The notes beneath the pieces were generated by a model. That model saw nothing but the letters and a program-made list of their open reading frames with translations. It searched no databases and had not been told where the DNA came from. DNA of 64,000 bases from Uranotaenia lowii (taxonomy: Eukaryota; Arthropoda; Insecta; Diptera; Culicidae), in assembly GCF_029784155.1 (NCBI RefSeq), contig NC_073693.1:160562031-160626030 (forward strand). Reading direction: 5' to 3'. Below are positions 23,291 to 35,520 of the stretch, piece after piece. The position numbers were made by a program, and so were the translations under genes. Numbering within the stretch: the stretch's first letter is position 1; each line of letters starts with the position of its first letter.

Positions 23291-23950
23291 ACTTGAATCT
23301 ACCCGCAACATTCCCTTTACGCTTCGCAAGGTAAAATTTGCTACCGGGTATTTGTCCAAAATCCAAAATGCATCCGTTGTACTTGGTCAACACTTTCTCG
23401 TACATCTGCCTTACCCTGGTTTTGGCAACCAGGTTTTATTTCAGCGTCCTGTTGGGGTGTTTGCTTGCATTATACGACCGCAAACCTTCTCGCAAACATA
23501 TTCGTCGAGCTGTACTGTGGTTCGTCTTGAACTTTTTCGCCAAATCACGCAAAGAAGTTCCAGGATTGTTGTGAACTGATCGAATTACCTTTGCTGGCAG
23601 CTTCCGGTCAAATGTTCCACTTTTACGTCTGGTTTGTTTTGCTCGATCCACCGTAAGGGTCTCCCGGTAACGTTGCAGCACCGAATTTACAGTCGATTTT
23701 GGATATTTCCGGAATTTCGCGATCTTTACCCCTGACTACGTCGGTTTCTCTACGTGAGTGTGCAGAATTTTCTCTCGCCTTTCGCGTTCCATCGTCGATA
23801 ACTTTTGACTGACTGCTTCAATCTTGATGAAATTTTCACCACAGTAAACAAACCATCCGGATCAAAACACTGTCAATAGATTTGCGATGTGACAACTAGG
23901 GGCGCTGCAGTAAATGAAAAGATGCGACCAGATTCTATGTGAAACGGACT

Positions 23951-26079
23951 TTACATGATACTTCACAATTTTATACACCTTTACGGTTATTTTAAACTGG
24001 TTACAATATTGGTTCTTCCTAATTGAAACTTTTTCTTTCTCGGTTAGAGCGACTTTTTCACAGAGTGAAAATTGTTGAAGTCCGCGCGAGTCAACGCCTA
24101 CTTGAACTACTCATTTTCAGCACGATTTGAATTTTCGATTTTTAATTTTTCGTTGCCGAAAATTAGAAACTAAATCATGCTATCATGTTGATCATTTTTT
24201 TCTGATCTATGAAGGTGAATGAAACCTTATTGATGCCTTATTTAGCTGTTGTTGGAAAATCAACACCCAATAGTGCTGTCATTTTGCTATTAATGCCTTA
24301 CTTTTGTATTGGTTTGTCAACATATTTGAACATTTTGATATTTAAACTAAACCTTATTTTGGCATCGGTAAAAATACAACACCAAATAATGTAAATTCTC
24401 TTCAAATTAAGCCTTGTGCTGCATGGATCATATTACATAACTAGCTTTTCTCTGCATTTGATAACGAATTCGTTTTTGCTAAACGTACGACAGGTGAGAC
24501 GCTCATTGCCCGCTTTAAGTCCACGACTCATCGCATCTCTTCGCGTAGTAAAACATCATCCGTATTTGGATTAGCGGATTATGCTCGTGCGCGCGCACGG
24601 ACAAAGTCACGATTGTGGCATTTATGCTGGCTCTCGCTGGAGAAGCTCATAAATGCACTTTTCGCAATGCTGAAATGCGCGGAAAAAAGCGCTAAAGTTC
24701 GCGATGCTGTTGAGCAAAACTATAAACCTCCACACCGGGTGATGATTGGGGAACAAACTAGATTAAAGTTCAGGAAAATGTTAAATCGATAGGCTCCTCT
24801 CTTCGCTCGGTCTGACGACTTTGGGTCATATTAGCGGGCCGCGATTATTTTATCTGATGTTTTTTTTTCTTACAGGCGAAGCTTCAACAGAATTCCCAAC
24901 TTGTAGATGGAAACGGCCACCAAAGTACTGCTCTTTGGTTAATGTTATATAATTTGCTCAATATGGCTCAATAATAGGTGCTTCAAAGTTCGATAATCAA
25001 ACTAACAACGAAGATGTTAATGGGATATAATAAGATCTCATTTCGTTCTCATAAAACCTCAAGGCTCCGATTTTCCTTTTCCATTTATTGAATTTTTCCA
25101 AAAGGGAATTATTCATTTATTTTTTTCAACAGAACATGAACGTGTTGTTCATGTTATTCCAGAATAATGATATGGGTTTCCATATCATTTTTAACAATTT
25201 TTAATGTGAAAATTAAAATTCTTGAAAAAATTTACCTAAACCTTATTGTGAAATTGAGAAATCAAATTTCGTTTTGAAATGAGTTGATGACGTGGCACAT
25301 CAAAAAGAACAAACCATTTTTTAAGAACAATTCACACTACAACAATCAGGAGCCCTGAAAATATTTATTTTTAAAGAAACGAATAAATTGAAAACGTGAC
25401 CACTCTGGTCGAGGAAAAGAATCCTCAATGATCAGCATACGGAAACAAGTTTACATTATCATTCATAATGCGTGTTGCGGGCGAATAATAACGAAATTTT
25501 TTATCGCTCAAATTATATAAACATTTCGATATCCACTTGATGTGACAGAAATTATTCCTTCCAATAACAATAACGGCAATTTACGATCAGATAAATTTGG
25601 TATTTTACGTTCGCACGAGAGAGGAAAAAAACATTTGTGATCGGGCACCCACTACTTACGTTCGTTCGTTCCTCTTCTTGGCGTTCCAAGTTCTTGGCCA
25701 TTGGAAGAACGTTGTGGTCCATCAGCTTCTTCATCATCTTCATTTTCATCTCCATAGCCGGGCAGCAGGATTTTTTTCTTTTTCTTCAACGGATAGTGGC
25801 TCCATGGAAGCGCTCGAGCTGATCCATTTGAATTAATTTTGATTTCTACTATCTTCCACGTTCATTCATAAATCGGTGACCCAAACATTCCTTGACATGA
25901 ATTTGCGATAGAGTATAGCTGACATAATTTCGAATACGAACCGTAAATTAAACCAATCAATTTAACTTTTTTCAGACGCAGTGCATGTTAGAGTGTTTTT
26001 TTTCTCTCATTGAAGAAAGATATTTTCAAGCAGAAAGGTTGCCAGATTTTTTCGCGCACGTATCCTAGCCGGGCACATT
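23951..26079. other. Non-coding region with balanced-composition core, no gene proven
   Basis: 24480-24880 is less AT-rich than its surroundings (for example 'gctcgtgcgcgcgcacgg') and shows a consensus-like acceptor 'ttttttttcttacag' at about 24875, but I cannot build an exon chain. The remainder is AT-rich. It may be intron or regulatory DNA of a host gene; see the candidate exon at 25660-25858. Confidence 0.4.
25660..25858 (-). other. Candidate host exon, acidic reading frame with splice donor
   Basis: On the minus strand one frame is open from 25858 to 25660. It encodes a basic run (LKKKKKI), then GYGDENEDDEEADG, then QRSSNGQELGTPRRGTNE, and ends at a good donor (GAAC|GTAAGTAG). The composition is protein-like and unlike the surrounding repeats. 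There is no ATG in this frame; an ATG at about 25807 (MEPLSVEEKEK) is in another frame that stops quickly, so a frameshift or a missing upstream exon is needed. I do not recognise the family. Confidence 0.3.
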
Positions 26080-26116
26080 TGGACTCTTATATACTAAAAC
26101 CTGCAGGTTTTCCCAT

Positions 26117-28225
26117 GGGAAAAAAGGAATTTTTCGAACAAAATCAAAAAGAAAAAAACACTTAAAAACCCTTTTCCCGTGGAAACAAATACAAAAGCAT
26201 ATTTTAAAACGTTTCATATTTAATTCTGATAAGAGTACTAAGAAACCTTCTTCTTCTTATACTCTTAAAAACGAAAAGGTTCCACCAATTACGGTCACGA
26301 TTCCTGACTTCAATGCCTTTCGAAAAGAAATCACCACTTCTGTCAAGGATGTGAAAATTTCTTTTCAGATCGGTCGAAGAGGAACTGCCTGTATATTGGC
26401 GGAATCTTTTCATGATTTAAAAAAAAATTAAACTATTTGAATGATAAAAAACACCAATTTTTTACCTACGACACTAAAAGTGGTCGTCCCTTTAAAATTG
26501 TATATCGTGGTCTCACCGGCGATCAGACACCGGATGAAATCACAACCGAATTAAATTCTTTGATAGGTTTTTCCCCGATTCAATTAATTCAAATGAGGAA
26601 AAGAACCAACACGAATAATACCATTAGTGTTGGTTTTGCTCCTGAGCTTTATTTGATCCATTTTAAAAAGGATTAGGTTAATAATTTGCAAATTCTTGAA
26701 AAGGCTCGTCTTATGTTTCATTGTCGAGTCAAATTAAAACCTTTTCGAAAATCTTCTACCAATTTTCTTCAAAAAAATAATCTCAATATCGTCGTTGTCA
26801 AGCTTTTTGTCACGGCACTAAAAATTGTAGAATGAATGCCAGATGCATGCTTTGCGTCTCATTCGATCATGAAAAATCTAAATGCCCTTTTGGTAGTGAT
26901 AAACCACAAACAGAATTTTTCAAGTGTGCGAATTGCGCAGGTAAGCATTCCTTCCATTCCATAGACTGTCCCGTTAGGGCAAAAATTATTGCAGAAAAAA
27001 TCTCAAAATTGTCAGAAAAGTTTCTTCTCCTCCTTCCTCTTTCTCGTCTTAACATGTAAGGCCGACAAACAATCAGCCTGTTCACGGTCAGCCTCGGTCA
27101 GCCTTGGAAACACGACTTGGTAATGCTCGAAGTGATTTTGATGTTACCTGTGCTGATTCAGCGCCACAGACTCGTTGTTTAACGTTCTCAGAGGTGGTTG
27201 GAAATGGGATACCTGCTTCGGGTATAACTGATGGGAAAAAACCAAGTCTCAACATACATGCGAAGGCTTGGAAAAATCCTAGGAACTCAAATACTTGTTC
27301 TTCTACTTCATTTTCTGATCCTTACAAATTTGTTGATTTGGGTGAAGTTATGTAACAAGTGCTCGGTTAGTAGTGTCAGTGGTTGTTGGACTTTTATTCG
27401 CGGCAATAGTAAATATGCCAAGAAGACATTTTGTTTGCGGAGAAGTCGCCTGCGTCGAAGTCCACCCCAGAACTCCTACGCACCAACCGGCACAGCAACA
27501 CTCAAGAATCCCACCACCAGATGTCGGTGTTCGAGTGAAGAGGCGAGGCGAAATTATGGTGAGTCCTTGTTATGGTGGGTTGGGTTATGGTGGGTCCTGT
27601 TAGGAAATCGGGATGGGGGTTTTAGAATGACGTTGAGAACGGTGGTCATGGCTGCTACGGGGTATGGTTCTTCGGGTTACCTGAATATCCAGGGAATTCG
27701 GCTCTTCCGGATTCCAACAATTTCGCTGTTTGCACTTAGGTTATGAACACGTTTCTGTGTTGTGCTGTGTTCGGCTAACTTCAGTGAAATGGCCGATCAT
27801 TGACCCCGTATCCGCGTAGAATGACTTAAGACGTCACCGTTCTTTCGCCCCATCCTGATCGTCGTGTCGCCTCGCTCATTCGCTTTCCTCACCAAAATTT
27901 CGCCTCGCCTCTTTACTCGAACTCCGACATCTGGTGGTGGGATTCTCGAGTGTTGCTGGGTGGACTTCGACGCAGGCGACTTCTCCGCAAACAAAATGTC
28001 TTCTTGGCACATTTACTATTGCCGCGAACAAAAGTCCAACAACCACTGACACAACTAACCGAGCACTTGTTACAGTTACTGAGGAAAAATTAAAAGTTTT
28101 GCATCAAAATTTAATGGAAATGATGCAACTTATGTTGAAAGCAAGTTCAATGTTTGAAGCTTTCCAAACTTCTTTTAATTATGCTAACAAAATTATTATG
28201 ACTTTACGATTCCTTCATGGATCCA
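26117..28225 (+). pseudogene. Jockey LINE ORF1 (gag-like nucleic-acid binding protein), broken
   Basis: Starts about 26117 (MGKKEFFEQNQ). Successive frames give a central RNA-binding-like part (26195-26410, then MNDKKHQFFTYDTKSGRPFK from 26437) and CCHC-type knuckles at 26832-27020 (CMLCVSFDHEKSKCP and CANCAGKHSFHSIDC). After the inserted foldback, a C-terminal part follows at 28075-28225 (LMEMMQLMLKASSMFEAF). Family role: coats LINE RNA and guides the particle. Several frameshifts and stops plus a 724-bp insertion make it inactive. Confidence 0.75.
27351..28074. mobile_element. Foldback element TGTAACAAG...CTTGTTACA, 4-bp TSD GTTA
   Basis: Outer ends TGTAACAAGTGCTCGGTTAG and its complement, flanked by GTTA (27347-27350 and 28075-28078). 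The arms (about 27351-27560 and 27890-28074) are nearly identical apart from a ~25-bp extra segment in the left arm. The loop of about 330 bp is unique. It interrupts the LINE ORF1 between VDLGEV and VTEEKLKV. The 4-bp target and TGTAACA ends do not fit the common families, so the class is open. Confidence 0.75.
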
Positions 28226-28229
28226 AATA

Positions 28230-30909
28230 GATCTTTAAATATTATGAATTGGAACGCTAGATCTTTGCTGGCTAACCAAGATGAATTCTTTTAATTTTTG
28301 AAAACTCAAATCATACATATTGCTGCCATCACTGAAACTTTTTTTTAAACCGAACAATAACTTGAAAAGCATTCTTTAAAATTTTTCGAAATGATCGACT
28401 TGATCGACAAGGTCAATGCTAAAGCCACTTCAATACCCAAAGTTCAACATAAATTTAATCAACCTTTGGTCGATGATGATCTTCAGTTTTTGATACGACT
28501 AAAAACCATTCTTCGACTCCAATATCAACGAACTAGGGATCCTTATTTGAAATTTATTTATTGCGACCTTCAAAAAGAGATCAAACGTCGTTTAAATTTT
28601 ATACGCAAAGAAATTTTGCAAAAAAAGTTTTTGTGAGTCATATATTGATTAACCCTTTCCTTCCCACGAGGTTTTTCACGTTTTAAAAATAGAAATATTG
28701 ATTAACAGCTGAAGTTCTAGAACAAATGATGCATAATTTGAGCCTACTTTGATGATCCATTTGATAAATTTGGGTTTTGAGGTGGATCATATGTGCTCCA
28801 TTGGGAAGATAACAACACAAAGGGTGCAAATGAAAAACAGGAAATAATTGCAAAAAAACATGGAATTTCATCACTTCATTGATCACAAACTAAAATGATC
28901 CTATTTGATAAAAATCTTCTTTGGTGTACGCATCCCTCGAAAGTCTATTTATTGAAATATTTGAAATTTTCATTTTTGCCTTGAACAATGGCCGCCATGA
29001 CACTTTTCGCGAGGAAAACAAAACATGCCATTTTTCAAGAAAATCACGAACTTTTACAAATATTTGGAGACATGTAGTCATTTAAGAAGATGAAATAACT
29101 AACCTGAAGCGATTTTTTTTGTTGACGAAAAGATTCTCATGAGTATTGATTAGAAGCTTCAAAAGAAGAAAAGTACGTTTTGTTCCCAGTGTATCACCAG
29201 TGATCCACATTACTTACTCAAAAATTTATATGTTTTAGTTGAAATCTAAGTAAACCATCAATTGATTCTGCTTGCATATGCAATCTTCTGCACGGCAGTA
29301 TTTTTGTTTAAGGGAAATTATAAAAACTTGTCAAGTTATTGAACAACAATTGACGACTTGATTTAAATTCGAAAATAATCCGACTTTTTTGCAGCTTTTG
29401 ATCTGCCAAGCAAAACCTAGCGAACCGAATTTCTTCAAATTTCGTGCAATGTTTCTTCACTCATATCTACACATTCGGTGAAAAAATGGTGTTGATCCAA
29501 AGCGCCCAGTTCAAGTGCGAGCTGTGCAAAGTTGTGGATCACCTGTGCTACCATGGGAAGGAAAGGGTTAACTTAAATTGCCTTTAAAAAAATTTATAAA
29601 TATGAAAGCTCCGGGGGAAGATGGGATTTTCTATATTTTTATTGAAAAACTACCTGAACGCACTTTAACATTTTTAGTAAAAATCTTCAATAAATGTGTT
29701 TTCACTGTTTATTAAATTTTCCCAATATATGGAAAAATGCCAAAGTAACTCCAAGTTTGAAACCAGGAAAATGAGCTTTAAAGGCTTCAAGTTATCGACC
29801 AATTAGTTTGCCCTTCTTTAAGTAAACTATTTGAGAGAGTTATTTTGAACAGAATGATAATTCACATTAATCAGAATGGTATTTTCCCTGATATACAATT
29901 TAGTTTTCCGTCATGGACATTCTACTACACACGAACTTACGAGTGTAGCTAATATGATTAACGCTAGCAAATCTGAAGGCTATTCAGCTGGTGTTGCTCT
30001 TCTTGATATTGAAAAAGCTTTTGACAGTGTTTGGCACAAAGATTTAGTAGCTAAATTAGCTCAATTTGATTTTCCTGTATATCTCACTAAAACCATTCAA
30101 AATTACTTGACTAGCCGAACTTTGCAAGTAAGCTATCATAATTCATGCTCGGAAAGGACACCCATTAGAGCTGGTGTCCCTCAGGGCAGTATATTTGGAC
30201 CAATTTTATACAATATTTTTACTTCTGATCTTCCTGAACAGAAGGAAAAGGTAGAAGGTTATTTGCTGATGATACTTTGCTAACAGCCAAAGGTTGAAAT
30301 TTACGGGTGGTACGCAGTAGATTGCAACAAAATTTGAATTCCTTTTTGAATTACTTGAAAATGTGGAAAATTTCTCCTAACGCTTCCAAAACTCAACTTA
30401 TTTCATTTCCCCATAAGTCAAGAGCTAAATTTTTAAAACCTAATGAAAATCATTCCATAACTTTTAATGGGGTTTCATTACAATAGTCTGATCACGTGAA
30501 GTACTTGGGACTCACATTTGATCAGAATCTTACTTTTAAAAATCACATTGAAGATATTCAATCTAAATGTAATAAATACACTAAATCTCTTTATTCTCTC
30601 ATCCACAGGAAATCCCGACTTTACCTAAATAATAAGATGCTTATTTATAAGCAAGTGTTCCGACCAGCGATAATGTATGCAGTTCCGATTTGGTCTAGCT
30701 GCCGCGCGACGTGGAAAAAAGCTATCCAGAGGATTCAGAAAAAGGTTCTGAAAATGATTTTGCGGCTTCCACCTTGGCACAGCACCGAAGATCTTCACCG
30801 GTTTGTGGGCATTGAATCTATCGAAGAGATGGCCAACAAAATCATCTCCAACTTCAGAGGCAAATCGATGCAGTCTTCCATCGCAGAGATTCGTTCTCTT
30901 TATAATTAA
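28230..30909 (+). pseudogene. Jockey LINE ORF2, endonuclease remnant plus reverse transcriptase
   Basis: Begins with the endonuclease start (LNIMNWNARSLLANQDEF, about 28237), then loses most of that domain. 28391-28636 is the linker before RT. After the MITE, RT block 1 is at 29600 (MKAPGEDGIFYIF). From 29876 come DIEKAFDSVWH, then RAGVPQGSIFGP, then the catalytic FADDT at 30262-30276 in a shifted frame. 30496-30909 is the C-terminal domain (KYLGLTFDQNLTFKNHI, LIYKQVFRPAIMYAVPIW, IQKKVLKMILRLPPW). This is the typical Jockey order. Multiple frameshifts. Confidence 0.85.
28653..29567. mobile_element. piggyBac-type MITE, 915 bp, TTAA target
   Basis: TTAA at 28649-28652 and 29568-29571. Ends CCCTTTCCTTCCCACG and the complement CATGGGAAGGAAAGGG. 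TTAA targets with CCC-starting ends are the signature of piggyBac elements. No transposase. It interrupts the LINE between the linker and the RT domain; the LINE frame resumes after the right TTAA. Confidence 0.88.
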
Positions 30910-31139
30910 GTTAGTTTTCAGGGATTTAGGGTTAAGATTATGTATTTTTTTTTGCTCTACAGGATGTTCTCCTATATATCAAATACTTTATTGCTATAGT
31001 CAATTTTAATCAAATAAACAATGTTTAGAATTTACTGAAGTGAAGAGTTGAACTGATCATAATTGATCTGAACAAATAAAATGTATCTTAAATTAAAAGA
31101 TTAATGATTGTTATACCTATTGAAATGCTAATCAGGGAA

Positions 31140-31420
31140 ATTGGTCCCATTTGGACGCAGTCTTCTTTGTACATTAAGCCAATCATCGTGTCAATCGTGA
31201 CGAAACAATGTTTGATTTACAGCTGCAAGTGAATGCTTTTGGTTTACAAATCGTCAGCTTCCTCAACTACTAGTCATAATTTTTTTTCAAGTTTATCTCC
31301 AAAAAAGCCAGGCGAGACTCAACAACGAAAATATGTTGGCTGATATTACTGCCAGGTACCCGCTAAAAGTTCGTTTTGCTGTCCATAACGAAATTTTTCA
31401 AAATATCTCCCGAAATATTT
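31140..31420 (-). pseudogene. Tc1/mariner transposase scrap
   Basis: On the minus strand, CSC-KSKHCFVTIDTMIGLMYKEDCVQ (31145-31235) lines up with ICSCGKKTKIFITGDTMNGNVYKEECLQ of the transposase at 20 kb. A weaker trace of the preceding region (VMDSKTNF...VPGSNIS) lies at 31320-31390. No TIRs seen. Too decayed to classify further. Confidence 0.5.
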
Positions 31421-32210
31421 TGCAAACGATTCGACCACCGTATTTCGGTTATTTTACCAGTGAGCAGCTTTTTAACCTTATAGAATTGATTTATTGCCTG
31501 TTTATAAGTCTGCTTGATAAACCAGTCAGAAAAATGTATGTTTGCTAGCTTAGCAGCAAGAAACTCCTCGAGCTGGGTCTCAGAGTCGGCTTACTACTAG
31601 GTAATCGGAGGACCTACGCGGACAAACTTTACACAAAATACTATCACAATTCTTTCACATAAATGAATACAAAAAAAATTGAACTTTACTAGGGCAAAAC
31701 TTTATTAAATTAAACGCAAAAGTACTAAACTCTAGACTTGCAACTTTTATTTTTAAGCTATTTGTGTTTGATTCTAGTGTGGGTGTGGGTGTGGTAACAG
31801 AATTCTTGGGTAACGTACCGGTACTATTTTTGCTGGTGCTGCTGTTGAAGTCGTCTGCGTTGTCCGCTCGTAGCGAACCCTCGGTGTGTCTGTTGCAACT
31901 GGTTGGTGACCTCAGGTGGGTGTTCTTGGGTGATGATAGGTCCGCAGCCTCAATAACTTGCTGGGACACGTGGCTGTAGCTGATCGTTCGAGTTCGCTAC
32001 CTGACTCTTTTGGTGGTTGGAGCAGAATCAGGTAACAACAGGCGTCTTCTCTCGTTGGCACAATCGGTTCGGTCCAGGATCTGGCCAGAGTGGCCGAACC
32101 GAGAGAAGAATGTTCTCCTTAATGCTTATGGCCCGCAGGCCAGAGAACTCAATGCTCCTTTTACTTTGAGACGTAACAGATACAAGTATCTGTTAGGCCG
32201 AAGCGTGTGT
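31421..32210. other. Non-coding, possibly LTR-retrotransposon leftovers
   Basis: 31640-32200 is richer in G and C ('tgggtgtgggtgtggtaac', 'cagagtggccgaaccg'). The minus-strand frame 31655-31969 is Ser/Thr-rich without a domain. I find no matching LTR pair. Confidence 0.35.
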
Positions 32211-32630
32211 TGTATGTATGTATGTATGAGAACCCACCAGTGGCTGATAGGTCTTTCGCCCCGAGTCGGTACGGGAAGTCTCGATCGCACATTCAAATAT
32301 TGTTCATGCTTAACTCATCAACAATAATTGCAGCACAACCAAGGGGTCCGTTACCACTGGCTTGGGACAGGTTTGAATCATCTCCCTCACTTCAAACTGT
32401 TCGAAACAAATAAAAAATCCTGGAAAGGTACCTCGGTACCTTACACATGATTCCATATTTGCCGAGATACTCCGGCTGGCTTGAACCCACAATCCATTGT
32501 ATATCAGTTTTCCGATCGTTTGATGCCCTGTCCAATCCCCCCACGAATCCCCAATAATAGAGTTAAGCCATTATGAAAATATTAGTATAATTTAATACAA
32601 ATTTACACATTTTTAACATCTTACCTCCTC
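32211..32630 (-). mobile_element. SINE copy (same family as 38858-39327), minus strand
   Basis: Short (TGTA)n tail at 32211-32226, then 'gagaacccaccagtggctgatagg' and about 400 bp nearly identical to 38906-39310. The B box (minus strand GGTTCAAGCC) is at 32478-32487. The 5' end is less certain because 'ccccaataatag' occurs twice (32548 and 32643). No clear TSD, so the copy may be older or rearranged. Confidence 0.7.
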
Positions 32631-35518
32631 TCCCTAATCATCCCCAATAATAGGGTTAGTATATTTTAAATTTGTTATATATAAAAAAGATCGATGAAAT
32701 TTACGAGAAAAGAAAAAAATAATAATGGAACGAATTCAACAAGTTGTAGATATTTCGCTGAATTTATTATGACATTTGTGTTTATCTAAGCAATCTTTGA
32801 AAAAAGGAACCTAAGTGTCACATCTACTGATTGACTTCCAAGAATAACTCAAACAAACATTTTATTTGATAACAATCTAGAGAATGTACATCAAAAATGC
32901 GTATAAACATTTGAATTGTTCACTCATCAATTTATTCTCCAATCAAAAGCAAAAAACCATTTCGATTTTTTCAACTAAGAAATCTTTTATTTTCCATCCG
33001 AAAAATACCGGGCGGACCTTCAAAAAATGCTCAACAAAACAAAGTATGAACAATGTCAAAATTCATTTCATCAAATTAAAATGCTCGCAGATAACGCAAC
33101 ACATTTTGTAAGGTCAAAATCTTAAGAAAATTGGATTGATCTCACCGGAGGCAGTTTTGCTAATGTTCATTTCAGGCTTCCACAATTTCCCATCGCTCAG
33201 TCTTATTTCAATGACACTTCTTTACTTTATTCTAACACAGACACTCAACATTGTTTAAATAATTGTCCAAATAAATATAAAAATTGAAATTTCTTCACAA
33301 AACAAAACTTTTAGGAAAATTTTCAGCGGAGCACCATCTGTTAGACCGAAGTCCTCAGAAATTCCAAGGATGAAAATACTAGGTATTCTAACAGATTTTC
33401 CCTCAAAAAGCCGGTAAATGCTCCTGTGATGTTCAACACACGCACGCCTGCACTCGAATGCCCGTTTTTCTGGACACAGCTCTTTTTAGCCTTCTTTCTG
33501 GCTTTTCGCATCTGGGGCGAGGCGAGATATCCAGTCGGTCGTCGACTTTATGCCGAAGGCGAGATGTTTCATCGATAGTCAACATCACGGCGAAGGCGAG
33601 GCGAATACCCACTAAGAATGGACTGTTATCTTACCCCACCCCCATCATAAGTGTTAAACATTTTTAGATTTACATCATTTAAACAACAAAATTAAAATAT
33701 ACAAAAATAATTAAAATAAAAACAAAATAAGAATCATGACAGTAAGCACAAACAAATAAAGCAAATTGCACCCGTTAAAAAAACAAAGAGGTTTTGTAAC
33801 TGAACGGTTACAAAGTTAAAGATATAAAATGCAGAAACTTTTTGAAGACTGTTTAATGATATGACTTATGGTTCAAAAAATAACGTTCAATATCACACAT
33901 TTTTTTAAACTAAAAAAAATTATATAATAATTTTCTCAGAGGAAAATGTAATCGTCGTTTTTAAGAAAGGTTTCTTAAAATTGCTAAAAAAATCATGAAT
34001 TTATTTTCAAAATTAAACGCTTCAATCTCAGAAATTAGAGCTGATTGAAAAGAATAACATTTTCAGATTCATTGCCTCCAAATCACTCTAAATGAGGTCT
34101 TCAATTCTAGTCACATCAGAAAAAAAGGTAAATTTTGTTGCCTTGTGTTATCAGTAAATCTTTAAACAGAAAATCAAACTGAAATTCAAATTTATGGGCC
34201 TCATACTTGCCTAGTACTTAAATAAAAAATGTTCGCTAGCGATTGCTCTCAATTTTATTGTGCCTAACTTGTCAAAATATTTGAGAAATTCAATAGTATC
34301 TTGTCTCCTTAACAATATTTTAACTTTTAAAACTACTATTCATTTGTTCTATTAGTCATTTCACTTCTGGCGGACAAGCTCGTATTTATTCATTTACAAA
34401 TCACTATAAACATCGCTGCAACACTAAACGAACCGATTTGTACAGTAGGTAATCTTAGATCTCGCTAGCATATTATTCTGGTTAACCCTGGCCATCAAAC
34501 CGGCTTTCGGCGCTGCTGGTCAGCTGACATTGACACTGAGAGTCGTACCTAAATACTGCTCCGGGATCTTACCTTAGAACTTCAGTTAACTGGTCCAGTT
34601 CCCCAGCCTGAAGTACCCTACTGGATGAACCTTCCGGGAACCAAACATCTGTCTGATTCATATGCTGAAAGATTTCTTGCCGCAAACAATAATCTTGACT
34701 AAGTTCAGATTCAAATCATGCAGGCTGACAGTGCGGCGCTGACCAGTTTAAATGGCAGGGTGGAGCATTTGCAGTCGGCTCAGTTATGAAAAATAAATAA
34801 AGTTAGCACTGGACAGCTGGACAACTCCTTCAACTCCTCCTCTCATGATGAAAATTAATAAACTATGCTGGATTAGAACGAAGCTGTTGAACTTGAAACT
34901 GTTACAAGAATAGAAGTGTATCGAAAACGATTTCACTTAGCAAAATATATTTAAATCAATGTTTTTATTTGAATCAGTTAAAAAATTTTAAAATCGAAAG
35001 GATTTGAGTTATTATTTTTGATTAAATATTATAGCTCAGACCTGAACTAATTGAAGATAAAAAAAATTAAAATAAAATCTCTAAAATTCGGATTTTATTC
35101 AAGGTTTATTTGAAACAGCTCGCCTGAATAGATAAAACTCAAATACGATATAGCCAGAAGTTCACATAACATCAATTCGCATAACCCGATTCCCTTATCG
35201 AAGTCAGAATCAACTGAGCCAACATCCCATAAAACACTAATTGAGCCATTTCGGCCCTCTTCATTTGGGGCCAAAGTCAAATGCGCACATGAATTCGGTA
35301 ATGAATATAACACAAGAAGAAACGAGCCCCCTTGCCAGCTCCCAAAAAAGGACAGAATGAATAGGTACCAGCCCGAAAAACCACCAAAACCAGTTTGTTC
35401 CCATTGGCCAAATCAGTAGGGGCCATCTCGCAGCTTCTGCCCTGCTAAAATAAAATCTTGATTCCGGTACCATTGACATTTGTAGGGTACTAAGTCGCTG
35501 AGCTACATGCCTCCTCAC
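32631..35518. other. AT-rich region, no gene recognised
   Basis: 33440-33660 contains repeated 'ggcgaggcga' words also present in the foldback arms at 27.5 and 27.9 kb. 34460-34790 has balanced composition with short frames (for example MQADSAALTSLNGRVEHLQSAQ at about 34718) that look like an old gag or exon remnant, but stops prevent any call. The remainder is A/T-rich with no structure seen. Confidence 0.4.
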
Positions 35519-35520
35519 TA

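Larger units (their letters stand above)
18837..23792 (-). pseudogene. DD37E transposase in three exon-like pieces, broken by transposons
   Basis: The pieces on the minus strand are 23792-23300 (ATG at 23790-23792, helix-turn-helix domains, then FGQIPGSKFYLAKRKGNVAG), 20290-19871 (DKFARKLMIW, ICSCGKK, FWLDLASCHYS, NPPNCPDFRAIEKYW) and 18952-18837 (C-terminal tail, stop at 18837-18839). The frame runs on correctly across both insertion points once the TSDs are collapsed. Second Asp to Glu is 37 residues, the same class as the 10-kb element. The first catalytic motif (DDETYV) is deleted between NGCI and FGQIPG. There are also a TAG early in the first helix-turn-helix domain and a stop after NRTLK. 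Degeneration is older than in the 10-kb copy. Confidence 0.85.
17741..23950 (-). mobile_element. Second DD37E Tc1/mariner element, split by three insertions
   Basis: TIR AGTCCGTTTCACAT|AGAATCTGGTC at the left (interrupted after 17754) matches the complement GACCAGATTCTATGTGAAAC at the right end (23926-23950), with TA two bases outside on the right. Its interruptions are a CCCGAATAGAC element (17755-18768), a GGGAGAGTGGGG MITE (18955-19868) and a 3.0-kb hAT-like element (20290-23290). Removing them restores an element of about 1.3 kb with a transposase on the minus strand. Confidence 0.8.
26080..31080 (+). mobile_element. Jockey-type LINE (non-LTR retrotransposon), decayed and interrupted
   Basis: Two-ORF layout in the plus direction: a gag-like ORF1 with zinc knuckles, then an endonuclease stub and reverse transcriptase. 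It ends in an AT-rich 3' region with AATAAA-like words. A foldback element (27351-28074) and a piggyBac-type MITE (28653-29567) have inserted. Most of the endonuclease domain is deleted near 28375. The 5' end is approximate. Confidence 0.8.

Noticed and set aside
31655..31969. Minus-strand Ser/Thr-rich frame as a gene
   Set aside because: No domain, no start context, and it lies in repeat-like sequence.
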